Shown here piece by piece: positions 1 to 7,198 of a stretch of 22,077 nt of DNA. The notes below the pieces were generated by a model. It did no database searches and was not told the DNA's origin. It saw only the letters and a program-made list of their open reading frames with translations. This DNA is from HXMU1420-2 sp040830545. GTDB taxonomy: Bacteria > Pseudomonadota > Alphaproteobacteria > Rhodobacterales > Rhodobacteraceae. A program made the position numbers and the translations under genes. The stretch lies in assembly GCA_040830545.1 (NCBI GenBank), contig JBFOMB010000164.1, positions 1 to 22,077 of the forward strand. The letters are read 5' to 3'. Every line of letters begins with the position of its first letter. Position 1 is the stretch's first letter.

Positions 1-130
1 GCCAAAACCCAAAACCCCCCCCCCCCCCACGGGCGCACCCACCAACCCCCAAAACCCCCCCCCCGGCCCCCCAACCCCTTCCATTTTCCACAAAACCCTC
101 CGGGGGGTTTGGGGGAATAAAACCCCCAAA
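1..130. repeat. C-rich low-complexity stretch at the window edge
   Basis: This stretch is dominated by C homopolymers (14 Cs at 15-28, 10 Cs at 55-64) separated by short A-runs, with no coding potential and a composition unlike the rest of the window. Read on the minus strand it is a run of G-tracts lying just downstream of the dehydratase gene, so it could form G-quadruplex-like structure. The simplest explanation is a contig end where sequencing or assembly quality collapses. Confidence 0.6.
108..130 (-). terminator. possible stem-loop downstream of the dehydratase gene
   Basis: A perfect 8-bp inverted repeat (TTTGGGGG / CCCCCAAA) encloses a 7-base A/T loop. It begins 57 bases beyond the stop codon of the last gene of the minus-strand locus. 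The position fits a transcription terminator, but no clean U-run follows the stem on the minus strand. The surrounding sequence is low complexity and may be unreliable. Confidence 0.3.
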
Positions 131-186
131 GGCCTGCGTGGCCTGAACGCGAAATCAACCTGTGCGCCGCACGGCGCGCATTCAGG

Positions 187-1908
187 TCACAGGATCACCG
201 GCTCTCCGGGCCCCTCTCCGAAACCGGTCTCCAGGTAATCGAAATCACACCCTTCATTGGCCTGCAAAATGTGCTGCGCGAACATCCAGCCATAGCCGCG
301 CGCAAAGGGCGGCGACGGGGCGACCCAATCGGCACGCCGCGCGGCCAGGTCTTCCTCGCTCACCAGCATGTCAATTGTCCGCGCCTCCACATCCACGCGG
401 ATCCTGTCGCCCGTTCGCACCAGGGCCAGCGGCCCGCCGATATGCGCCTCGGGGGCCACATGCAGGATACAGGCGCCATAGCTCGTCCCGCTCATCCGCG
501 CGTCCGAGATGCGCAGCATGTCCCGCACCCCTTGTTTCAGCAGCTTTTGCGGGATCGGCAACATGCCCCATTCCGGCATCCCTGGCCCACCCAGCGGCCC
601 GGCATTGCGCATCACCAGAACCGTGTCTGCGGTCACATCCAGACCCGGATCGTCGATCCGCTCTTTCATCTCGGCATAGCTGTCAAAGACCAGCGCCGGA
701 CCTTCGTGGTTCAGAAACTGCTGTGCACAGGCCGACGGTTTGATCACGCAGCCATCCGGGGCCAGATTGCCTTTGAGCACCGCCAACGCCCCGTCCTTGT
801 AGGCCGGATTATCCAGCGACCGGATCACGTCCGGCAGAAACACCTCCGCCCCCGCAATGTCTTCGCCCAGAGTCCGCCCCGTCACCGTCTGCGCGTCCAG
901 ATGCAGCAAATCGCGCATCTGTTCCATCAGCGCGGGCAACCCCCCCGCATAGTAGAAATCCTCCATCAGATACGTGTCCCCCGAAGGCCGGATATTGGCC
1001 AACACCGGCACCTTGCGGCTGGCGGTTTCGAAATCGTCCAGACCAATGCCCTGCCCCGCCCGCCGGGCCGTTGCGATCAGATGGATGATCGCGTTTGTCG
1101 AACAGCCCAACGCCATGGCCACCGCAATCGCATTTTCGAACGACGCACGGGTCAGGATCTCCGAAGGCTTCAGATCCGCCTCCACCATCTCCACGATCCG
1201 CCGTCCGCAGGCCGCGCTCATCCGGATATGGTTTGCATCCGGCGCAGGAATTGACGATGCGCCAGGCAGCGTCATGCCCAGCGCCTCAGTCGTGGCCGTC
1301 ATCGTGCTGGCCGTGCCCATGGTCATGCAGTGGCCGTAACTGCGGGCAATCCCGGCCTCCACACCAACCCATTCCGTTTTGCCGATCTTGCCCGCGCGCC
1401 GGTCGTCCCAGTATTTCCACACGTCCGAGCCTGATCCCAGCGCCTCCCCCCGGTAATTCCCGCGCAGCATCGGCCCGGCAGGCAGGTAGATCGCCGGGAT
1501 GTTCATACTGATCGCACCCATCAACAGCCCCGGCGTAGTCTTGTCACAGCCGCCCATCAACACCGCCCCATCAACGGGGTGCGAGCGCAGCAATTCTTCC
1601 ACCTCCATCGCCAGAAAGTTGCGGTAAAGCATGGTGGTCGGCTTTACGATCGGCTCCGCCAGCGACATGGCGGGCAGTTCGATCGGCAACCCGCCCGCCT
1701 GCAACACGCCGCGTTTCACATGTTCGGCCCGCTCGCGCAGATGCACGTGACAGTGGTTGATGTCCGACCACGTGTTGATGATCGCGATGACCGGCTTGCC
1801 TTCCCAATCCTCGGGGCCATAGCCCATCTGCATGATCCGCGACCGGTGGCCAAAGGACCGCAGATCATCGGGCGCAAACCACCGTGCGCTGCGCAGTTTA
1901 CTGGTCAT
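187..1908 (-). CDS. IlvD/Edd-family dehydratase, resembling L-arabinonate dehydratase
   Basis: The 573-residue protein belongs to the IlvD/Edd family of Fe-S dehydratases, which remove water from 2,3-dihydroxy acids or aldonic acids to give 2-keto acids. The cluster cysteines are visible as C53 (NHCH), C121 (GGCDK) and C194 (GHCMTMG). K123 is the usual carboxylated lysine, and S473 in SDARMSGT is the expected catalytic serine. Cysteine spacing and overall sequence resemble the L-arabinonate (pentonate) dehydratase branch more than the branched-chain amino-acid enzyme, by memory of the family. The chosen ATG has a GGGGGG ribosome-binding stretch six bases upstream. A longer reading frame to 2139 would overlap the upstream hydrolase and adds non-conserved sequence. 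It is the last gene of the minus-strand locus, 133 bp after the hydrolase gene. The exact sugar-acid substrate cannot be read from sequence. Confidence 0.9.
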   Translation of the reverse strand: MTSKLRSARWFAPDDLRSFGHRSRIMQMGYGPEDWEGKPVIAIINTWSDINHCHVHLRERAEHVKRGVLQAGGLPIELPAMSLAEPIVKPTTMLYRNFLAMEVEELLRSHPVDGAVLMGGCDKTTPGLLMGAISMNIPAIYLPAGPMLRGNYRGEALGSGSDVWKYWDDRRAGKIGKTEWVGVEAGIARSYGHCMTMGTASTMTATTEALGMTLPGASSIPAPDANHIRMSAACGRRIVEMVEADLKPSEILTRASFENAIAVAMALGCSTNAIIHLIATARRAGQGIGLDDFETASRKVPVLANIRPSGDTYLMEDFYYAGGLPALMEQMRDLLHLDAQTVTGRTLGEDIAGAEVFLPDVIRSLDNPAYKDGALAVLKGNLAPDGCVIKPSACAQQFLNHEGPALVFDSYAEMKERIDDPGLDVTADTVLVMRNAGPLGGPGMPEWGMLPIPQKLLKQGVRDMLRISDARMSGTSYGACILHVAPEAHIGGPLALVRTGDRIRVDVEARTIDMLVSEEDLAARRADWVAPSPPFARGYGWMFAQHILQANEGCDFDYLETGFGEGPGEPVIL

Positions 1909-2041
1909 GGCTGTCCCCCCGGATTTCGCTGTCTCAGGGCGAGTGTGGGTCGTATCGTCAAGGCTGGCAACCCGCAGCGTGGAGGCCCCGGATCCGGTCC
2001 GGGGCTGCGGTGGCGCAAGCGGGGAGCGTCCCATCTGACCC
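1909..2041 (-). other. intergenic gap with GC-rich palindrome
   Basis: This 133-bp gap separates the hydrolase and dehydratase genes in an otherwise tightly packed locus. It contains a perfect palindrome at 1985-2005 with an 8-bp stem (GCCCCGGA / TCCGGGGC) and a 5-base loop. No U-run follows, so it looks like a REP-type intergenic element rather than a classical terminator. It could still affect mRNA processing or lower dehydratase expression. No convincing promoter was recognised. Confidence 0.5.
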
Positions 2042-4060
2042 TCAGGCCAGATCGCGTGGCACATCCTCAGCCCAGCGCCGTTCGGCCACCACGCCATCCG
2101 CATCTCGCGCTTCCAACCAGGCGTGGATACGCCAGACATCCGGCAGGGCTTCCATCGTGACCTCGGTGCGCAATTCAGCCAGCCAATCGCCCCGCGCGTA
2201 ACGTTTCAGCCAGCCTTGGGTGATTTTCGCTGAATTCGGGTCATCCGGGTGGATCGAAAACCGCTCGTCCCGGCGGATCGTGACCGTTTCGTCGATATGC
2301 TCGAAGGTCACGCAGCCGTCGTCAGCGGTGATCTCGTATACCTCCTCGCCACTGGCATAATCGACAATCCGACGCCGTTCGAACGATGCAGGCGCGTGAG
2401 TTGTGACCGGCACCGGTGTCGCACTTTCAGGCCGTGCGAAGGGCTGCAACTCCGCGTCCATCTCCCGCGCAGCGCGCACCGGCAGGTCCAGCCGCGTGCC
2501 CGTCAGCGTTAACGTTGACTTGCTTTGCGATGGCCAGATCACCGGCCAATAGGCGTTGCTGAGCGCCAGGCGCAGCCTCTGCCCCTTGGCAATCTTCTGC
2601 CCGCAGACGTTCAACTGCACAGACGCCGGTTGTGGAACGCCCGCAGGCATCGGCTCCGGGTTCGCATGGCTGTTGCGGTGAGTCAGGTTCAGCACGCCAT
2701 AGGTGATGAATGTCGCCGTCCCGTCCTCGGCCACCGCCGACAGCACTGCAACCAGATTGGCCTGCGGCACATCGCTGGCGACCTCTGCATGCAACATGGG
2801 GAAGCCCAGCAGGCTCATATCCTCCTCCAGCGGCGCGGTTTCAAAACAGGTCATCAGCCCCAATTCGCCGTTCTGATCCACCGGCCCGTCCGGGTCCGCA
2901 CCATAGTTGCACCATGCCCCTGACGCCGCCCCGGCGGTCTGGGGCGAACACAGCGAGATGGCATCGGAGGATGGCGCATCCCCCAATCCACCGTCAGACA
3001 GATAGAGCGACTGCACTCCAACCGCCTTCCCCGCCCAACCAGGTTCCGCCACCCATGTGCCCGGACGCTGATCCGGCAGTGGCGAAGGCGGTGCCGGGTC
3101 GTTGATCCACGCCCGCAATTGCGGTTCCGCCATAATCCCGGTGTCGATCCCCTTCAGATGCTGATCCCACCAGCGCAGACATTCCTGCAGGAACCCGATA
3201 CGCGGGCCGGGTTTGGCAAAATGCGGATACTTGTGGCCCCACGGCCCGATCAGCGCTTTGCGCGGGCAGTTCAGATGTTCCATCGTACGGAAAATCGGGT
3301 TGGTGTAGCCATCCGCCCAACCGCCAACCATATAGACCGGCACCTGCACAGCCGCGTAATCCTCGCAGATTGATCCGTGCTGCCAGAACGCATCGCGCCG
3401 CTGATGCCGGAACCAATCCAGCATCCACAGCCCGTTATTGTCCAACCGCTCTTTCCACATGTCACGCCAGCGGTCCTGCCCCACCACAGCCGGGTCGGGT
3501 GGCGCATTCGCGATGGGAAAGGCCGTCGCGCCCCAGTTCATCTTGTCCGCCAGAACAGCGCCCCCCATGAAGTGGATGTCATCGGCATAGCGGTCATCCG
3601 TGGAACACAGCGAAATCACCGCGCCCAGCGCCTCGGGTTGCAACGCCGCCACTTGCAAGCCGTTGAACCCGCCCCAGGAAATGCCAATCATGCCGACCTT
3701 TCCGGAACACCAGGGTTGCGCCGCCAGCCATTCGATCACGGCGACCGCGTCATCCTGTTCCTGTTGCAGGTACTCACCCAGACATATGCCTTCACTGTCC
3801 CCCGTCCCGCGCATATCAACCCGCACACCGGCATAGCCATGACCGGCAAAGTACGGATGTGTAAGGTGATCGCGCGCCACGGTCCCGTCACGCTTGCGAT
3901 ACGGCAGGTATTCAAAGATGGCCGGAACTGGGTCATCTTCGGCATCTTCGGGCAGCCAGATGCGCGCGGCCAGTTTCACGCCGTCGGGCATGGGAATCCA
4001 GATGTTTTCGATCTCGCGCACCGTGCGGGGAAAATCGGTTCTGACGTGAATTTCGTCCAT
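2042..4060 (-). CDS. CocE/NonD-family serine hydrolase (second paralogue)
   Basis: The 672-residue protein has the layout of CocE/NonD (peptidase S15-like) hydrolases. An N-terminal alpha/beta-hydrolase domain carries the nucleophile S128 in GISWG, D250 in GGWADGY and H276 in GPWGHKYPH. A C-terminal jelly-roll domain follows from about residue 350. The family cleaves esters and some amide or peptide bonds (cocaine esterase, nonactin hydrolase, X-Pro dipeptidyl peptidase). No signal peptide is visible, so it is probably cytoplasmic. The gene overlaps the end of the upstream paralogue if the GTG at 4069 is used (GTGA overlap). I prefer ATG 4060, because GGAA lies 10 bases before it and the GTG has no properly spaced ribosome binding site. 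The pair probably arose by duplication, and the substrate is unknown. Confidence 0.9.
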   Translation of the reverse strand: MDEIHVRTDFPRTVREIENIWIPMPDGVKLAARIWLPEDAEDDPVPAIFEYLPYRKRDGTVARDHLTHPYFAGHGYAGVRVDMRGTGDSEGICLGEYLQQEQDDAVAVIEWLAAQPWCSGKVGMIGISWGGFNGLQVAALQPEALGAVISLCSTDDRYADDIHFMGGAVLADKMNWGATAFPIANAPPDPAVVGQDRWRDMWKERLDNNGLWMLDWFRHQRRDAFWQHGSICEDYAAVQVPVYMVGGWADGYTNPIFRTMEHLNCPRKALIGPWGHKYPHFAKPGPRIGFLQECLRWWDQHLKGIDTGIMAEPQLRAWINDPAPPSPLPDQRPGTWVAEPGWAGKAVGVQSLYLSDGGLGDAPSSDAISLCSPQTAGAASGAWCNYGADPDGPVDQNGELGLMTCFETAPLEEDMSLLGFPMLHAEVASDVPQANLVAVLSAVAEDGTATFITYGVLNLTHRNSHANPEPMPAGVPQPASVQLNVCGQKIAKGQRLRLALSNAYWPVIWPSQSKSTLTLTGTRLDLPVRAAREMDAELQPFARPESATPVPVTTHAPASFERRRIVDYASGEEVYEITADDGCVTFEHIDETVTIRRDERFSIHPDDPNSAKITQGWLKRYARGDWLAELRTEVTMEALPDVWRIHAWLEARDADGVVAERRWAEDVPRDLA

Positions 4061-4065
4061 ATCTG

Positions 4066-6072
4066 TCACATTCCGTTTCGGGGGATTTCAAAGCTGTCTT
4101 CGTCCTCGAAGAACAGCGTGTCACCGGACCAGCATTTGATCCGCGCGGTCAGATGGAAGGCGCTGGCACTTGCCCGCTGTTCCGACCAGGTGTGGATTTT
4201 AACGTGCCAGTCATCGCGCTCGAACGTGGCGGTTTGTTCCATGCTGGCCGTGGCGGTCAGCGGGTCATCCGGGCGGATGGAGTATATCCGCTCTGACATA
4301 TCGCCCAACACCGTACCGGTTTCCAGTTTCACACTGCCAACCGGGCCAAACACCCCACCGTCAATGAACAGGCGCGAGGTATGCAGGCCCGTGGCCACGT
4401 CCAGGCTGACCGTACGCTCCATCGAACCCGCGCGCACCTGTTGCATGAGGTGGGAGGCGTCAGCCTGCGGCGGTTCCTCCAGCGGGCGAGGTGCAGGTTC
4501 CTCCGCCGCGCGGCGTACCGGCAATGAAAGGCGTGAAGTTCCGGGCGTCAATGTCAGCGTCACAGGCTCCGGCGACGGCCACAGGATCGGCCAGTAGGCT
4601 GATGCGATCTGCACCACCAAGCGATGCCCCGCCTTGATGCGGTAGCCGATGCCGTGCAGGGGCACGCTCACCTGCATGTCCTCGCCCGGCACAATGGGTG
4701 TTGGCGCGGTATCGCTGACCCGATGCATCAGGTTGCAAAACCCGCGCGTGATCAGCAGCTGCGATCCGTCCGGCGCTTCGTCCACCAACAGCGCCGCCAC
4801 AAACCCCTGAGGTCGATCCGCCGACACGGTCAACGCCACCTCGGCCTGTCCCAGAATGTCGGTATCCGCGTCCAACGGCGCTGATCGGAACTGCAACGCC
4901 CCGCCCGCGTCGTGACGACAATCCACCGGCATGTCGCCCGGCAACGCAAAGGACATCATGTCCCCGCCCGCCACGCCAGAAGTTTGCGGAGAACAAACGT
5001 GCATCTCCGCGCCCGGCCCCGGTGCAGCGTCCAGCGTGCCCGCGTTCAGATACAGCGCCCGCGTTTCCACATTTGGTGACGGCCACGCCGGTTCCTGCAC
5101 CCAGCGCCCGTCGCGATGCGTGTACTGCCCGGCGGGCGGCACGTGATCCTGCAGGTAAAACCGCAGCGGTGGTTCGTCCATCAATCCGGTATCAATGCCT
5201 TTCAGCCAATGATCCCAGTACCGGATCAGCTCGCCCAGGAGATCCACCCGGGGCGTGGGTGAACCGTCATGCGGGTAGAGATGCGCCCATGGTCCCATCA
5301 TCACCTTCACCGGCCCGCTCAGATGTTCGGCAATCCGAAACGGGGTGTCGCGATAGGCATCGGCCCAGCCGCCGAAGAAATAGACCGGCACCTGCACGTC
5401 ATCGTAGTTTTCGCAGATCGACCCACGCCGCCACATGTCGTCATGGGTCTGATGCTCCAACCACATGGCAGGCCAGAACCGCATCGCGTCCAGCCGTTCG
5501 CGCCACATGTCCTGCCAGCGGTCTTCGCCCACAATTTCCGGGTCCGGCGGCATGGCGTTGTAAAGCTGCATGATGCTGCCCCACCAGAAATTGTCACCTG
5601 CCAGACAGCCACCATAGAAATGAATGTCCTCGCGCCAGCGGTCGTCTGTGCCCATCACCGGCGCAATGGCCCGCAACGCAGGTGGACGTTTGGCGGCGAC
5701 CTGCAGGGAATTATAAGCCCCCCAGGATTTGCCAAACATGCCGACATTGCCATCACACCAGGGCTGTTCGGCCAGCCACGCAATCACATCGACCCCGTCC
5801 TGTGTCTCGATGTGATCGTATTCGTCCAGCATCACGCCTTCGCTGTCCCCCGATCCGCGTTGATCCACCCGGATCGCGGCGTAACCTGCTGCGGCAAAGC
5901 GCGGGTGCATGCCTTCGTCCCGGACGCGCGTGCGGTCGCGGCGGCGATAGGGGATGTATTCCAGGATGCAGGGCACCGGGGTCTCCCGCGCACCATCCGG
6001 TAACCACAGACGCGCGGCCAGCCGGGTGCCATCGGGCATCGGGATCCAGACCGTTTCGATCACCTCAACCAC
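4066..6072 (-). CDS. CocE/NonD-family serine hydrolase (first paralogue)
   Basis: The 668-residue protein is a paralogue of the following gene. Its catalytic triad is visible as S116 (GKSWG), D238 (GGWADAY) and H264 (GPWAHLYPH), and a C-terminal jelly-roll domain is present. It should hydrolyse an ester or amide bond in the cytoplasm, as no signal peptide is seen. The GTG at 6072 is chosen because a perfect GGGAGG lies seven bases upstream. The protein then begins VEVIETVWIPMPDG, matching the start of its paralogue (VREIENIWIPMPDG). The open frame continues upstream to a TTG at 6177, but that extension is not family-like. Its stop overlaps the next gene's possible GTG start, so translation of the two is probably coupled. 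A 126-bp gap separates it from the luxR-type gene. Confidence 0.9.
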   Translation of the reverse strand: MVEVIETVWIPMPDGTRLAARLWLPDGARETPVPCILEYIPYRRRDRTRVRDEGMHPRFAAAGYAAIRVDQRGSGDSEGVMLDEYDHIETQDGVDVIAWLAEQPWCDGNVGMFGKSWGAYNSLQVAAKRPPALRAIAPVMGTDDRWREDIHFYGGCLAGDNFWWGSIMQLYNAMPPDPEIVGEDRWQDMWRERLDAMRFWPAMWLEHQTHDDMWRRGSICENYDDVQVPVYFFGGWADAYRDTPFRIAEHLSGPVKVMMGPWAHLYPHDGSPTPRVDLLGELIRYWDHWLKGIDTGLMDEPPLRFYLQDHVPPAGQYTHRDGRWVQEPAWPSPNVETRALYLNAGTLDAAPGPGAEMHVCSPQTSGVAGGDMMSFALPGDMPVDCRHDAGGALQFRSAPLDADTDILGQAEVALTVSADRPQGFVAALLVDEAPDGSQLLITRGFCNLMHRVSDTAPTPIVPGEDMQVSVPLHGIGYRIKAGHRLVVQIASAYWPILWPSPEPVTLTLTPGTSRLSLPVRRAAEEPAPRPLEEPPQADASHLMQQVRAGSMERTVSLDVATGLHTSRLFIDGGVFGPVGSVKLETGTVLGDMSERIYSIRPDDPLTATASMEQTATFERDDWHVKIHTWSEQRASASAFHLTARIKCWSGDTLFFEDEDSFEIPRNGM

Positions 6073-6198
6073 GCGCGGCCCTCCCTGCCACTGCCCCGGA
6101 ACATGGACCAACTGAAACGGCAGAACGCGTCGCAATGCAAGGCGTTGCAAGGACTTTCCACCCTTGATTCCGTGCAATGTACCGAAGCTTGATTGCGC
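6073..6198 (-). promoter_or_regulatory. intergenic region before the hydrolase pair, with a 10-bp-spaced direct repeat
   Basis: This is one of only two gaps over 100 bp inside the locus. It contains TGCAAGG twice on the plus strand (6136-6142 and 6146-6152), spaced exactly 10 bp, which places both copies on the same helix face. The gap lies between the luxR-type gene and the first hydrolase gene, so it could hold a regulated promoter and operator. This is suggestive only, and no clear -35/-10 pair was identified. Confidence 0.3.
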
Positions 6199-7170
6199 CT
6201 AGTACGGCACCGCCATCGCAGCCAGGCTTGCGCGGTTGTCGATCCCCAGCTTGCGGTAAATCGACTGCGTCTGGTTGCGTATGGTCGAGGGGGCCACCCC
6301 CAACAGCCGCGCGACTTCCTTGTGGCTGTGCCCGCGCGCCAGTGCCTGCGCCACCTCCCGTTCGCGCGGGGTCAGCAGGTCGAACTTCTGCAAAGGCCGC
6401 AGCGACAGCTTGTGCGAGGCCATGCCATCCTGCGCCGTTACCGGCTCGCACCGCGCCACCAATTCCTGATCCAGCAGCAAATGTTCACCCGGCTGATCCA
6501 CATAATCCGCCAACCAGCGCGGAACGGAATCCCCGTCATGGCGCGACCACAGATGCCCGAACCGGTCGCGCATCTCGCGAAGTCCCAGCAAGGTCGTCCC
6601 GTGCGAACTAAGAAAGACCGAGGTTTCAGCGCCATCCGGCGACGCCAGATCGTTCTGCACCGCAATCCGAACCGCCGCTGAAATCTGATCCACCGCACAT
6701 TGCAGAAACTCTGCATCCTCGCGGGTCCAGTCGCGCGTATGGCTGCCACCCCGATAGGCCGACAGGTAAAACGACGCCGTCCGGTTTGGCCGTACGCACA
6801 TCGCCGTCAGGATCTTGCGCAGACCAAACGTATCGGCCAGCGTCTCCATCCCGTCTGTCTGCATGCTGCCATTTCGGTCATAAGTCGGCACACAGGTCGG
6901 GTCCTCCAAAAACTGTTCGACCAGCACATCCTGATGCGCGATCCGCGTCCAGAAATCGAAATATTCCTGCGGCAGGTTCAACGTCGCGCTGCTGTGAATC
7001 ACGCTGCCCGCCCGGCGCAACTGCGCCCAGCCGTACCATGCGCTGTCATAACCCAGAATATCGGCAAGCGTCGCAACGGCCCAGCCGATCAGGCTGGCCA
7101 CGCCGCGGTCTTTCGCCTGTGCGTTCAATTCCAACACATAGGCAGACAGTTCGCTGACCCTGGTGTTCAT
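6199..7170 (-). CDS. LuxR-type transcriptional regulator
   Basis: The 323-residue protein ends in a clear LuxR/FixJ-type helix-turn-helix (about residues 263-322). It has the typical LTPREREV start, followed by HKEVARLLGVAPSTIRNQ and YRKLGI. The N-terminal 180 residues are rich in aromatic residues and look like a ligand-sensing domain (GAF- or autoinducer-domain-like). I see no receiver-domain signature, and I cannot confirm a homoserine-lactone pocket. Its gene sits between the amidase and hydrolase genes on the same strand, 28 bp after the amidase gene, so it is likely a pathway-specific regulator responding to the imported substrate or a metabolite. The ATG has only a weak AGGG upstream. 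Confidence 0.85.
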   Translation of the reverse strand: MNTRVSELSAYVLELNAQAKDRGVASLIGWAVATLADILGYDSAWYGWAQLRRAGSVIHSSATLNLPQEYFDFWTRIAHQDVLVEQFLEDPTCVPTYDRNGSMQTDGMETLADTFGLRKILTAMCVRPNRTASFYLSAYRGGSHTRDWTREDAEFLQCAVDQISAAVRIAVQNDLASPDGAETSVFLSSHGTTLLGLREMRDRFGHLWSRHDGDSVPRWLADYVDQPGEHLLLDQELVARCEPVTAQDGMASHKLSLRPLQKFDLLTPREREVAQALARGHSHKEVARLLGVAPSTIRNQTQSIYRKLGIDNRASLAAMAVPY

Positions 7171-7198
7171 GGCCCTATTTTAACGCCAACCGGCCCCC

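Noticed and set aside
1..64. Ciliate-like C4A4 telomere repeats
   Set aside because: CCCC and AAAA blocks occur, but run lengths vary irregularly and there is no sustained repeat unit. A low-quality contig end fits better.
1909..2139. N-terminal extension of the dehydratase reading frame
   Set aside because: It would overlap the hydrolase gene by about 100 bases, includes the intergenic palindrome, and encodes sequence not seen in the IlvD/Edd family. ATG 1908 has a good ribosome-binding stretch and gives the family length.
3377..4597. 406-codon plus-strand open frame spanning the hydrolase junction
   Set aside because: It lies antisense across two well-supported genes, has no recognisable domain, and has a composition typical of GC-rich shadow frames.
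6073..6177. TTG-initiated extension of the first CocE-type hydrolase
   Set aside because: GTG 6072 has GGGAGG at ideal spacing, and the protein then aligns with its paralogue's N-terminus. The extension looks like non-coding upstream DNA.
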